A stretch of 64,000 nucleotides of DNA, taken from positions 992,001 through 1,056,000 of the forward strand of contig CP184673.1 of NCBI GenBank assembly GCA_048814795.1, read 5' to 3'. The notes beneath the pieces were generated by a model. That model saw nothing but the letters and a program-made list of their open reading frames with translations, searched no databases and was not told where the DNA came from. Origin of the DNA: Thermatribacter sp048814795 (lineage in GTDB: Bacteria > Atribacterota > Atribacteria > Atribacterales > Thermatribacteraceae). Of the stretch, positions 42,410 through 50,806 are shown piece by piece. Numbering within the stretch: the stretch's first letter is position 1; each line of letters opens with the position of its first letter. A program made the translations under genes and the position numbers.

Positions 42410-42649
42410 ATGAAGGAAAAGCTTTGTTCTTTTTGTGGCAGGCCCATCCGGGGAAAGGCTTTTCGTGAACGGTCTTCAGTTACCCGGTTTGTGCCACTCT
42501 TTTTTCACCATCATTGTGGAAAGAAATATTTCGAATCTGTTTGGAAAATCCATTTTCGCTGGTATGGTTTATCTCAGAACGAGGTCCTTGATTTTTACCG
42601 CTATGTCGATGAAAGCTTAAAAATTGCTTTTGAAGAAGTCATGCTTTAG
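42410..42649 (+). CDS. Small Cys/His protein of unknown function
   Basis: A 79-residue protein with ATG seven bases after GGAG, 22 bases downstream of the UPF0280 gene. CSFCGRPIRGKAF near the N terminus and FFHHHCGKKYF near residue 32-42 could together bind one zinc. No family is recognised. Its place at the end of the T-box operon hints at a link to homocysteine or sulfur handling. The 180 bases after it hold the promoter of the next gene and nothing else that I can support. Confidence 0.65.
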   Translation: MKEKLCSFCGRPIRGKAFRERSSVTRFVPLFFHHHCGKKYFESVWKIHFRWYGLSQNEVLDFYRYVDESLKIAFEEVML

Positions 42650-42793
42650 GCTTTTTTCCCACGTTTGTTGCTTCAGAATGCTTTCTACCCGGGTTTTCAG
42701 CACGAATCTTCGCTTTGTATTTACCCTTGAGGCAGGAAAGATTTTGATATAAAGACAGGGCTGGACATTTCTTTTCTTGTTTCCTTTGAAGTA

Positions 42794-42822
42794 TTGGGGA
42801 TTTTGGTTCTTCATGTTAAAAT
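42794..42822 (+). promoter_or_regulatory. Promoter of a probably leaderless acyltransferase mRNA
   Basis: TTGGGG, 17 bases, extended -10 TGTTAAAAT (TAAAAT at 42817-42822). The start codon ATG lies at 42829, seven bases after the -10, so the first transcribed base is probably the A of ATG. No SD is present. Confidence 0.5.
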
Positions 42823-42828
42823 TTTTCC

Positions 42829-43956
42829 ATGTTACAGGAACTTAAATCAACTGCTTCGGTTAAGGTTTCGGATTTTACGCCACTCTGGCTCTTGGGGAAG
42901 CCACTTTTTGCAGCCTATCTTTCCAAAAGGTATACTCAATGCAATGTGTTTGGCGCTTTCCCAAAGCCTCCCTTTGTACTTTTGGCTAACCATTTGAGCG
43001 CCCTGGACCCTTTTATAATCAGTGCTTTTTCTCCTTACCCTATCCACTGGGTGGCCAACCGCCTGATCTTTCACCATCCCACCCTGGGGGTGTTGATAAG
43101 AATGGTTGGCGCGATACCCAAGCAAAAAAATTATCCAGACCCTCGTGCAGTGAAAGGTATCTTTGGGATTGTAAAAAGGGGTGGAGTAGTGGGTATTTTT
43201 CCTGAAGGGTCAATAACCTGGTCGGGGAACTTTGAGGGAGTAATGCCCGGCACTTCAAAGCTGGTTAAGGCGCTGGGTATTCCAGTAGTAGTGGCCAAGA
43301 TTAAAGGAGCCTGGCTTGCTCAACCGGTTTGGGCAGAGAGCCGTAGAAAGGGTCCGGTGGAAGTGGAGATCAGCGTGTACGATGGTTTTCCCGATGAGAG
43401 GAATCTTTTTCATTCTGAGTGGGACTGGCAGCTTGAGCGAGGCTTTGAGTATCGGGGTGAGCATAAATCCAGGGGCATTGAAAGGATAATATGGTTCTGT
43501 CCTGAATGTGACACTTTCCGCTCTGTGAAAGCCGTGGGGAATGCGTTTGAGTGTTGTCGTTGTAAGGCACAGTGGGTTCTGGACCAGTATGGTTTTGTGG
43601 AAGGGACTCCCCTGGTCGATTTTATGGAGAACCAAAAGAAGAAGCTGTCCTGCTTTGCACAGAGTCAGAGCTTAGAAATTACTGGCGTTTTAGTGTCTGT
43701 TAGGAATCGTTTTAATGGTCGTCTAAAATTTTTAAAAAGAGGGCTACTCAGCCTGAGTCCTGAGGGGCTGAAGGTGGGAGGCCTCTGTTTTCCATTGTCA
43801 GCTATCAGGGCGGAGAATCTTTTTCTAAAAGACATTTTTGAGTTTTTGTGCTCGGACTGGCTTGTCCGGGTGCATACCGGTTACTCTTCTTTTTTGCTCT
43901 ATTCGATGCTCAAAGAATTAAAAAAGCATCTTCTTTTGAAGAAAGAAATGTTGTAA
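42829..43956 (+). CDS. PlsC-type acyltransferase with C-terminal zinc ribbon
   Basis: A 375-residue protein. Residues about 45-195 are a PlsC acyltransferase domain with NHLSALDP (H55, D60), FPEGS (124-128) and a conserved GTSKLVKALGIPVV. This is followed by a zinc ribbon, CPEC (224-227) and CCRC (242-245), and a C-terminal domain of about 120 residues with no clear assignment. Standard PlsC is 200-250 residues, so the extension is unusual. It may acylate lysophosphatidate or another lipid. No SD precedes the ATG. Confidence 0.82.
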   Translation: MLQELKSTASVKVSDFTPLWLLGKPLFAAYLSKRYTQCNVFGAFPKPPFVLLANHLSALDPFIISAFSPYPIHWVANRLIFHHPTLGVLIRMVGAIPKQKNYPDPRAVKGIFGIVKRGGVVGIFPEGSITWSGNFEGVMPGTSKLVKALGIPVVVAKIKGAWLAQPVWAESRRKGPVEVEISVYDGFPDERNLFHSEWDWQLERGFEYRGEHKSRGIERIIWFCPECDTFRSVKAVGNAFECCRCKAQWVLDQYGFVEGTPLVDFMENQKKKLSCFAQSQSLEITGVLVSVRNRFNGRLKFLKRGLLSLSPEGLKVGGLCFPLSAIRAENLFLKDIFEFLCSDWLVRVHTGYSSFLLYSMLKELKKHLLLKKEML

Positions 43957-43996
43957 AAAGACCAGCAAGTACCTGACTTGTGGGAGGTTTGACAAG

Positions 43997-45259
43997 GTGG
44001 ACCTTATTGCGGACCTGGAATTCAGAGGGCTTATTTACCAGATTACCGACCTGGAGGGATTAAGAGAGCGGTTGTCCAGAGGAAGGATAGTGCTCTATGT
44101 GGGCTTTGATCCTACTGCTGATAGCCTGCATGTAGGACATCTTTTGCCTGTTCTGGGATTGCGTCGTTTTCAGCTGGCCGGCCACAGCCCCATTGCCCTG
44201 GTAGGTGGGGGCACTGGTTTAATTGGCGACCCAAGCGGGAAAACCACGGAACGAACCCTTAATCCTCAGGAAGTGGTGGAAGAGTGGTCGCAGAGGATAC
44301 GTTCCCAGTTAGAGCGCTTTCTGGATTTTGAAGTTGCTTCCAATCCTGCTCGAATCGTCAACAATTTTGAGTGGCTTGGGGAATTAAAAATGATTCCTTT
44401 TTTGAGGGATATTGGGAAACATTTTTCTCTGGGTTACATGCTTTCCAAGGAATCTGTGAAATCCAGATTGGAATCGGGCATATCTTTTACTGAATTTTGC
44501 TATATGTTGCTTCAGGCTTATGATTTTCTACAGCTTGCACAGCGCTATGACTGTGAGCTCCAGGCGGGAGGCAGTGACCAGTGGGGCAACATAACGGCAG
44601 GTATGGACCTTATCCAGAAAGTACTGGGGAAAAAGGTTTATGGTTTGACCTTTCCGCTGGTAACTCGCTCTGATGGCACTAAATTCGGCAAAACCGAGCA
44701 GGGGGCAGTGTGGCTTGATCCACAACGCACTACTCCCTATCAGTTTTATCAGTTCTGGCTCAACGTGGATGATAGAGATGTGGTTACTTATCTTAAATAT
44801 TTTACTTTTTTGTCCCCCAAAGAAATCCTGGAGCTTGAGGAGGAAGTGCGAAAGAATCCCGAGCACAGAGAAGCTCAGCGCGTACTTGCACGAGAAATGA
44901 CTGCGCTGGTGCATGGAAAAGAAGCACTGGAGCGAGCAGAGAAGATATCTCGAGCACTTTTTTACGGCCAGGTTCAGGAGTTGGAACTTTCGGAGCTCGA
45001 AGAAGCGTTTAGAGATGTTCCTTCCTGTGAAATTAAAGGACGGGAAGAGGTTGGTATTGTTGACTTGCTGGTTTTGTGTGGTGCGGCCTCTTCGAAAAGA
45101 GAAGCCAGGGAACACCTCAGAAATGGAGCTATTCAGGTTAACGGGGTTAAAGTGCAGGAAGTTGACAAAGCTTTTGGACGCCAGGATTGTTTGGGAGGGA
45201 GATACCTGGTGATTAGAAGGGGCAAGAGAAACTATTACCTGGTAAGGTGGTTGACTTAA
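43997..45259 (+). CDS. tyrS: Tyrosyl-tRNA synthetase
   Basis: A 420-residue class I synthetase. GTG start ten bases after GGGAGG. HVGH at residues 45-48 is the HIGH motif, KFGKTE near 229-234 is the KMSKS-type loop, and the C-terminal 60 residues form an S4-like RNA-binding domain (REAREHLRNGAIQVNGVKV). The protein reads GGSDQWGNI in the tyrosine site. Length is normal. There is no T-box in the 40-base gap upstream. Confidence 0.96.
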   Translation: MDLIADLEFRGLIYQITDLEGLRERLSRGRIVLYVGFDPTADSLHVGHLLPVLGLRRFQLAGHSPIALVGGGTGLIGDPSGKTTERTLNPQEVVEEWSQRIRSQLERFLDFEVASNPARIVNNFEWLGELKMIPFLRDIGKHFSLGYMLSKESVKSRLESGISFTEFCYMLLQAYDFLQLAQRYDCELQAGGSDQWGNITAGMDLIQKVLGKKVYGLTFPLVTRSDGTKFGKTEQGAVWLDPQRTTPYQFYQFWLNVDDRDVVTYLKYFTFLSPKEILELEEEVRKNPEHREAQRVLAREMTALVHGKEALERAEKISRALFYGQVQELELSELEEAFRDVPSCEIKGREEVGIVDLLVLCGAASSKREAREHLRNGAIQVNGVKVQEVDKAFGRQDCLGGRYLVIRRGKRNYYLVRWLT

Positions 45260-45286
45260 AACTTGATGGGGATGAGGTGGGCGTCT

Positions 45287-46522
45287 ATGGATGAGGAGGA
45301 CCTTGCTTTAAGGGGAAGGTGGAAAGTTCTTTTGGGAGGGTTTCTTCTTTCTTTGATGGGTGGTGTGGCCTATGCCTGGGGAGTCTTCGTGAGTCCCATG
45401 ATGGAGCGGTTTGGATGGTCAAAATACGGTGCTACTCTCCCTTTTACCTTTTTTATGCTGGTTTTTGCTTTTTTTATGGTTCCCGCTGGTCACTGGCAGG
45501 ATAAAAAAGGTCCCAACAGAGTGGCTCCGTTGGGGGCAATTCTTTTTCTGGTTGCTTATACTCTGTCTGGCCTGGTAGACCGCTTTCCCAACCCCTGGTG
45601 GCTGGTTCTTTCCTACGGTTTTCTGGGTGGTCTGGCTTGTGCGCTTACCTACAGCTGTGTAGCCCCGGTTGCCAGAAAGTGGTTTCCAGACAAACCCGGC
45701 TTAGCCGTGTCTCTTGCAGTAATGGGATTTGGTCTGGCTGCTATTTTTTTTGCTCCTTTGAAAGCTCGTTTTTTGATCCCTCTCTATGGCATAGAGAAGA
45801 CTTTTTTGGTGATAGGAATCTTAACTTCGGGGATTTCTTTTGTGGCTTCACGGTTTTTGAGGAATCCCCCTCGGGATTGGCCTTTCTATGAGCGGTGTTT
45901 GCAAACCGGGCAGTGCAAAACTGTAGAAGTTCGTGCTGAGCTTGCCCCATTTCGGGTCATTAGAGAGAAGTTATTTTGGGAATTGTGGTTTGTTTTCTTT
46001 CTGGTGAGCACTGGTGGTTTTGTATCGCTAAGCCTGATTGCTTCGTATGGTCAGGAAGTTCTGAGCCTCGACCCTCTTTTTGCTTCGCTGGCTATTTCTG
46101 TTTTTGCAGGTGTTAACGGGCTGGGTCGTCCTTTGGCAGGTTATTTAGGCGATCGCTTTGGGGTTCTTTCAACCATGATTGGGGCCTATCTATTGCAGGG
46201 CCTTACTTTAGTGCTCTTTGGAGAACTGGTTTTGAGTCAGGCCAGGCTCTATGTGGCTTCGGCGATGGTGGGCTTCGGTTATGCGGTAAACCTGGCTCTT
46301 TTCCCTACTCTGATAGCCCTTTGTTTCGGGATTAAGAATTTGGGAGCCAATTACGGTCTGGTTTTTACAGCTTTTGGTGTGGCTGCTCTGGTTTCTGGGA
46401 TAGGTTCCTGGATGTTTGATCTTACCGGAAGCTTTACGCCTGCTTTTGTATTTAGCGGTTTGATGGCTCTTCTGGGTGCAGGGTTGAGTTTTTTTGTGAA
46501 GAGAATCTACAACCTGTATTGA
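45287..46522 (+). CDS. MFS transporter, oxalate/formate antiporter-like (OxlT family)
   Basis: A 411-residue membrane protein. I prefer the ATG at 45287, seven bases after GAGGTG; three in-frame starts lie upstream to 45263. About twelve membrane segments and early GGVAYAWGVFVSPMMERFGW plus VPAGHWQDKKGPNRVAPLGA are typical of the OxlT-like monocarboxylate branch of the major facilitator superfamily. Substrate is not predictable. Its TGA abuts the reversed stop of the next gene with no base between. Confidence 0.87.
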   Translation: MDEEDLALRGRWKVLLGGFLLSLMGGVAYAWGVFVSPMMERFGWSKYGATLPFTFFMLVFAFFMVPAGHWQDKKGPNRVAPLGAILFLVAYTLSGLVDRFPNPWWLVLSYGFLGGLACALTYSCVAPVARKWFPDKPGLAVSLAVMGFGLAAIFFAPLKARFLIPLYGIEKTFLVIGILTSGISFVASRFLRNPPRDWPFYERCLQTGQCKTVEVRAELAPFRVIREKLFWELWFVFFLVSTGGFVSLSLIASYGQEVLSLDPLFASLAISVFAGVNGLGRPLAGYLGDRFGVLSTMIGAYLLQGLTLVLFGELVLSQARLYVASAMVGFGYAVNLALFPTLIALCFGIKNLGANYGLVFTAFGVAALVSGIGSWMFDLTGSFTPAFVFSGLMALLGAGLSFFVKRIYNLY

Positions 46523-47824
46523 TCAAGGAGCTTGTTGATGGTTCTGTAGCGGTCTGGTATTTTTCTTTGAGTTTTTCATGAAGTACATCTTCTGGTCCGC
46601 TCTGTGAATGGCTTTTATATAGTTTTCACCTGGTTCCAGCTGGGCTATGCCGAAGCTGATGTCCACATCCAGGTTGTGTTTGCAATCAAACCTGTCAGCA
46701 GTTTTTATTTTCTCCCTGATTCTGGTTATTATCTCTTCTGTTTGTTGTTCGGTTGTGTTGTAGAGCATAACGATGAATTCGTCTCCTCCGTAGCGTGCAG
46801 CTGTGTCGGAAGTGCGAATTGAGCTGGCGATGCAGTTTCCGACGAACTTGAGTACCTGGTCACCAACCAGGTGTCCACAGGTATCGTTTATCTGCTTGAG
46901 GCGGTCCACGTCGATCATGATGAAAGAGAGAGGTGCTTTCTCTCTCAGGGCCGTTGCAACCTGTTTCTGGACGAGCTCATTGAAGAAGTTTCTGCTGTAA
47001 AGACCGGTAAGGTTATCATAGTGAGCTATTTCTCTGAGCCTTTCTCGTTCTCTGTCAAGCTCGATCATTAGTTTCTGGATGGGTTTGTTAAGCGAATCAA
47101 TGATAACACCCCTGAGAATGACCAGGTAGGATATGAATCTGAACACATGTCCCAGGAAATTAAAAAAGCCGTATACATCACTGTAAAGGGTGAAGGCTAA
47201 TTCGCCAAGCATGGTAAAAACGATGGCAAGCACCAGAGGTTTTCTGAAAGCTAACAGTGACTGTTCTCTACTTTTTAGAATTTTAAGCAAAACTACCAAG
47301 AGTGTGGCTATTATGGTGTACTCCGTGGCTATTTTGAAAGCTGTAAGACCGTATCCCTCGAGGAAACAATTCGGGAAAATATTTAGCCATACACTTGTGA
47401 CCAGGAGGGCGCTTGTCAGTCCCAGGATCGTGGAAAGCGTTTTTTCTTTCAAACCGGTGAAGAAAACGATGAGGAAAAATCCGATAGTCTCCAGTAGTCT
47501 TCCAGCAATCCAGAGCTGTGTTGGGTGATTCGCTGTCCAGTAGGGGAACACCCCCATGCCTTTGTAAGCAAGGGTGTGGAGGAAGTCAATGGCTACTACG
47601 AAAAAATAGAGAATGCCAAATTTTAGAAAAATCCTGTTCTGGATTAAGTTGCGTGTGGCAAGTGAAATGAGTGTAATTGAAAGACCTGTAAAAATGGCAA
47701 AGCATTCTATAATAGTATGGAAGAAGAGATAGTTTTTTCGTGCCAAGAAGAAGAGGCCGGAGAAAGCTACTGCATAAAGGAAAAGGCGAAAGTATTCGGA
47801 TTTCTCGATTTTTCCCTGATTCAC
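46523..47824 (-). CDS. Membrane diguanylate cyclase (MASE3-like sensor plus GGDEF)
   Basis: A 433-residue protein. The N-terminal 240 residues hold seven or so membrane segments, with VAIDFLHTLAYKGMGVFP and HPTQLWIAGRLLE typical of MASE3 sensor domains. A short coiled linker leads to a GGDEF domain with YDNLTGLYSRNFF, DVDRLKQINDTCGH and the intact active site RYGGDEF. It should make cyclic di-GMP in response to a membrane or extracellular cue. GTG start after GGGGG. No c-di-GMP effector lies nearby. Confidence 0.92.
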   Translation of the reverse strand: MNQGKIEKSEYFRLFLYAVAFSGLFFLARKNYLFFHTIIECFAIFTGLSITLISLATRNLIQNRIFLKFGILYFFVVAIDFLHTLAYKGMGVFPYWTANHPTQLWIAGRLLETIGFFLIVFFTGLKEKTLSTILGLTSALLVTSVWLNIFPNCFLEGYGLTAFKIATEYTIIATLLVVLLKILKSREQSLLAFRKPLVLAIVFTMLGELAFTLYSDVYGFFNFLGHVFRFISYLVILRGVIIDSLNKPIQKLMIELDRERERLREIAHYDNLTGLYSRNFFNELVQKQVATALREKAPLSFIMIDVDRLKQINDTCGHLVGDQVLKFVGNCIASSIRTSDTAARYGGDEFIVMLYNTTEQQTEEIITRIREKIKTADRFDCKHNLDVDISFGIAQLEPGENYIKAIHRADQKMYFMKNSKKNTRPLQNHQQAP

Positions 47825-47940
47825 ATCTGCCCCCTGCAGTTTGGGATAACGCTTTCATATATAGTAGCATATTTCCGGTTTTTTCGATTTTTAGAGGGGA
47901 GCAAAGGGTTTTCTTGTTTTACAAGGGGACAGGGTTTACC

Positions 47941-47975
47941 AAAAGAAAAGGGAGTATGCTAAGAAGCATACTCCC
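47941..47975 (-). terminator. Terminator of the initiator tRNA gene
   Basis: On the minus strand an 11-bp perfect stem (GGGAGTATGCT, four-base loop, complement; 47950-47975) is followed by TTTTCTTTT. Confidence 0.85.
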
Positions 47976-47984
47976 TTATTTTCC

Positions 47985-48061
47985 TGGTAGCGGGGGTCGG
48001 ATTCGAACCGACGACCTCCGGGTTATGAGCCCGACGAGCTTCCTGACTGCTCCACCCCGCG
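47985..48061 (-). tRNA. Initiator tRNA-fMet (anticodon CAT)
   Basis: A 77-base cloverleaf with CCA encoded. Acceptor CGCGGGG pairs with CCCCGC except at the first position (C1 opposite T72), the mismatch typical of initiators. The anticodon stem ends in three G-C pairs (GGG/CCC) around CTCATAA, a second initiator hallmark. The T-loop reads TTCGAAT. Confidence 0.95.
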
Positions 48062-48095
48062 TCGCTTTCTGACTACTTTCCCAAAGCCAGGACCT

Positions 48096-48123
48096 ATTTT
48101 ACACCAAAAGTAATATTTGTCAA
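48096..48123 (-). promoter_or_regulatory. Promoter of the initiator tRNA gene
   Basis: On the minus strand TTGACA (48118-48123), 16 bases, TAAAAT (48096-48101), about 35 bases before the tRNA 5' end. Confidence 0.75.
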
Positions 48124-48174
48124 GGGTTATCAGTTTCTTGTCATCTAAGTCTGGCTCTCGGTAACCAGGCAAAC

Positions 48175-48202
48175 TTGACTTACCGGGACTTTGTGATAAA
48201 AT
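48175..48202 (+). promoter_or_regulatory. Promoter of pckA
   Basis: TTGACT (48175-48180), 16 bases, TAAAAT (48197-48202), 31 bases before the ATG. Confidence 0.65.
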
Positions 48203-48232
48203 TTCCAAAATCTCCTTGAAGGAGGTCGATGT

Positions 48233-49783
48233 ATGGGGTTATTCTATCCTCTGGAGAAGGCTGGTATAGCGAACCCCCGTAATGTGTATTATAACCTTTC
48301 TATTCCCAGGCTTTTTGAACATGCCCTTTCTAAGAAAGAAGGAGTGTTGTCTTCTACGGGGGCCTTTGCCGTGTGGACCGGCAAGTACACTGGTCGCTCT
48401 CCCAAAGATCGTTTTATCGTTTGCGACGAGAGAACGGAGAAGGAAATAGACTGGGGTGCAGTTAATGTTCCCATTGAACCAGCCAGGTATCACAAGCTTA
48501 AGGAAAAGCTTTTGAGCTATTTGCAGCAGAGAGATATCTATGTTTATGATGGTTTTGTAGGTGCAGACCCGGACTATCGAATGCCGGTTCGCTTTATCAA
48601 TGAGTTTGCTTATCAGAGTGTTTTTGTTCAAAACATGTTTCTTGAGGCCACCCGGGAGGAGTTAGCCCACTTTGTGCCCCGGTTCACGGTCATCTGTGCT
48701 CCCAATTTTCACGCTGTTCCAGAAGTAGACGGAGTCCGTTCGGAGGCCTTTATAATCATTAATTTCACCGAAGGTATGGTTATAATCGGGGGTACCTCTT
48801 ACGGTGGGGAGATCAAAAAAGCCATTTTTACTGTGATGAATTTTTTGCTTCCCGAGAGGGGAGTTTTGCCCATGCACTGTTCGGCCAACGTGGGCAATAA
48901 AGATGATGTGGCAGTGTTTTTTGGCCTTTCGGGAACCGGGAAAACTTCTCTTTCTGCTGATGTTCATAGAAAATTAATTGGCGATGACGAACATGGATGG
49001 TCTGATAAGGGTATTTTTAATTTCGAAGGCGGATGTTATGCAAAATGCATCAACCTTTCTAAAGAAAAAGAACCGCAGATTTACCGTGCTATACGTTATG
49101 GCGCGATAATGGAAAATGTGGTTCTGGATGAAGAAACCCGTGAGCCCGATTTTTCTGATTCCCGATATACTGAAAACACAAGGGTAAGTTACCCCATAGA
49201 GTTTATACCTGATGCTCTTATACCTGGGGTAGCTGGACATCCCAGGGTGGTCATTTTTCTTACTGCTGATGCTTTTGGAGTTATGCCTCCGGTTGCTAAG
49301 CTGGGCAAAGAGGAGGCAATTTATCACTTTATTCTGGGTTATACCAGCAAGTTAGCAGGAACGGAAAGGGGTATTGTAGAACCAGAGGCCACTTTTTCTT
49401 CCTGTTTTGGAGCACCTTTTATGCCACGTAGTCCCCTGGTGTACGGGAAAATGCTTGGCGAAAAAATTGAAAAGTATAAAACCCGGGTTTATTTAGTGAA
49501 TACAGGATGGACAGGTGGACCTTATGGAGTAGGACACCGCATAGACATAGATTACACCAGGGCTATTGTGAGGGCAGCAATCGAGGGGAGTATCGAAGAT
49601 GAAGAATTTTATCAGGACCCAGTATTTAAATTTATGGTGCCCAGAAAAGTGGGTGATTTGCCGGAGGAAATTTTTGTTCCCAAAAACACCTGGGAGAACC
49701 CCGAACTTTACGATCAAAAAGCGCAGGAGTTGCGAAATCGCTTTGAAGAAGCTATGCAAAAGTACGGCCTTTCTCTTGGATAG
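48233..49783 (+). CDS. pckA: Phosphoenolpyruvate carboxykinase (ATP)
   Basis: A 516-residue enzyme interconverting oxaloacetate plus ATP with PEP, CO2 and ADP. GRSPKDRFIV, MHCSANVG, the kinase P-loop GLSGTGKTSLSAD near residues 231-243 and GDDEHGWSDKGIFNFEGGCY are all present; RVYLVNTGWTGGPYG lies near the C terminus. Length is normal for the ATP-dependent family. In fermenters it often runs toward oxaloacetate to gain ATP. ATG follows GAAGGAGGTCGATGT. Confidence 0.97.
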   Translation: MGLFYPLEKAGIANPRNVYYNLSIPRLFEHALSKKEGVLSSTGAFAVWTGKYTGRSPKDRFIVCDERTEKEIDWGAVNVPIEPARYHKLKEKLLSYLQQRDIYVYDGFVGADPDYRMPVRFINEFAYQSVFVQNMFLEATREELAHFVPRFTVICAPNFHAVPEVDGVRSEAFIIINFTEGMVIIGGTSYGGEIKKAIFTVMNFLLPERGVLPMHCSANVGNKDDVAVFFGLSGTGKTSLSADVHRKLIGDDEHGWSDKGIFNFEGGCYAKCINLSKEKEPQIYRAIRYGAIMENVVLDEETREPDFSDSRYTENTRVSYPIEFIPDALIPGVAGHPRVVIFLTADAFGVMPPVAKLGKEEAIYHFILGYTSKLAGTERGIVEPEATFSSCFGAPFMPRSPLVYGKMLGEKIEKYKTRVYLVNTGWTGGPYGVGHRIDIDYTRAIVRAAIEGSIEDEEFYQDPVFKFMVPRKVGDLPEEIFVPKNTWENPELYDQKAQELRNRFEEAMQKYGLSLG

Positions 49784-49793
49784 CTGCATGATA

Positions 49794-49822
49794 CTCACCT
49801 GCCTGTTCTCCAGGCAGGTGAG
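49794..49822. terminator. Hairpin between pckA and the convergent flavodoxin gene
   Basis: A perfect 12-bp stem (CTCACCTGCCTG and its complement) with a five-base loop. No good T-tract on either side, so it may act with Rho or as an mRNA end-protecting structure. Confidence 0.6.
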
Positions 49823-49843
49823 GATTTGATGGATAACTAATGG

Positions 49844-50332
49844 TTATGGACTCTTTGAGTTTACCTCTTTGGCCCACTTTATTCCTTCCGACTTCAGGCG
49901 TTCTTTGCTTTTAAAAAGACTCCAGAAACCTTTTTCTCCCGAAACTGTGGCACCCCTTCCTTCCAGGGCTTTTCTTGTTTGCTCTAAGGCTTTTTTACTT
50001 CCAAACAGTGCGTAAGTAACAAAGATGTGTACTTTTTTGCCCTGCCAGTTTTTATTTTGAATGAAGCTTAAGACCGTTGGGGCGATAGTGCCTCCCCATA
50101 CCGGACCACCTATGAAAATTTCAGAGAACTGCTCGGTAGAAATGCTTTCATGGTAAACAGGTGGTAACTTGCCCTTTTTAAAAGCACCAGTCATGCTCCA
50201 GGCTCCTGGCAGGCGGTTCTTGACTTTCTTGACCCTTATCTCTTCGGTTTTGGCCTCTGTTTCCTGGGCGATTCCCGAAGCTAAAGCTCTGGTTTTACCT
50301 GAACGAGAATAGAAAATGACCAGTTTTGCCAT
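49844..50332 (-). CDS. Flavodoxin-like protein
   Basis: A 162-residue flavodoxin fold with FYSRSGKTRALASGIA as the FMN phosphate loop and IFIGGPVWGGTIAPTV as the second flavin loop. It may carry electrons to an anaerobic enzyme or reduce quinones. The SD is AGGAGGGG. It is in the same orientation as the ACT-domain gene upstream by 26 bases. Confidence 0.88.
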   Translation of the reverse strand: MAKLVIFYSRSGKTRALASGIAQETEAKTEEIRVKKVKNRLPGAWSMTGAFKKGKLPPVYHESISTEQFSEIFIGGPVWGGTIAPTVLSFIQNKNWQGKKVHIFVTYALFGSKKALEQTRKALEGRGATVSGEKGFWSLFKSKERLKSEGIKWAKEVNSKSP

Positions 50333-50358
50333 TTTAACCCCTCCTGTTGAGTTTATGC

Positions 50359-50787
50359 TTAAAGCTGATAAAGCTCTTCATCGCTCAGAAGCGTGAATCC
50401 CTGGCGCTCCAGGATACTCTGAGCACGAGGTTGGCTTTCCACCTGAAGAACCAACACTGCCTTTTTCCCGCTTTCTATGACAAAGCCGTAAGCATCTTCT
50501 ATGTTGATCTGGTTTTCAGTTAGCGCTCTGGCTATGCGGTGCAACCCTCCCGGCTGGTCTTCCATGACCACCGCTATTACCTCCTGTAAGTAAGCCGGTA
50601 GGTTATTTTCACGCAGGATTGCGTAGGCCTTTTGGGGTTGATTGGTGAGCACTTTGATAACTCCGAAGCCGTTGGCACTTGAGATGGTGATTGCTCTGAT
50701 GTTTATGCCGGCCTGAGCCAGAAGGCCGGTTATTTTTTCAATCCTGCCGGGTTTATTTTCTGCAAAAACCGAAATCTGATGGGCCAT
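50359..50787 (-). CDS. Tandem ACT-domain protein
   Basis: A 142-residue protein; the ATG at 50787 is seven bases after GGAGG. Two ACT domains are evident: HQISVFAENKPGRIEKITGL with GINIRAITI, then EVIAVVMEDQPGGLHRIARA with QINIEDAYGF. Such proteins sit next to phenylacetate-CoA ligase genes in many anaerobes, as here, and probably sense an aromatic amino acid or related ligand. Target unknown. Confidence 0.87.
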   Translation of the reverse strand: MAHQISVFAENKPGRIEKITGLLAQAGINIRAITISSANGFGVIKVLTNQPQKAYAILRENNLPAYLQEVIAVVMEDQPGGLHRIARALTENQINIEDAYGFVIESGKKAVLVLQVESQPRAQSILERQGFTLLSDEELYQL

Positions 50788-50806
50788 GCTTTCCAACCTC
50801 CTTTTA

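Noticed and set aside
42617..42814. Minus-strand frame of 65 residues before the acyltransferase
   Set aside because: Basic, low-information sequence without SD or family match, overlapping the end of the 79-residue gene.
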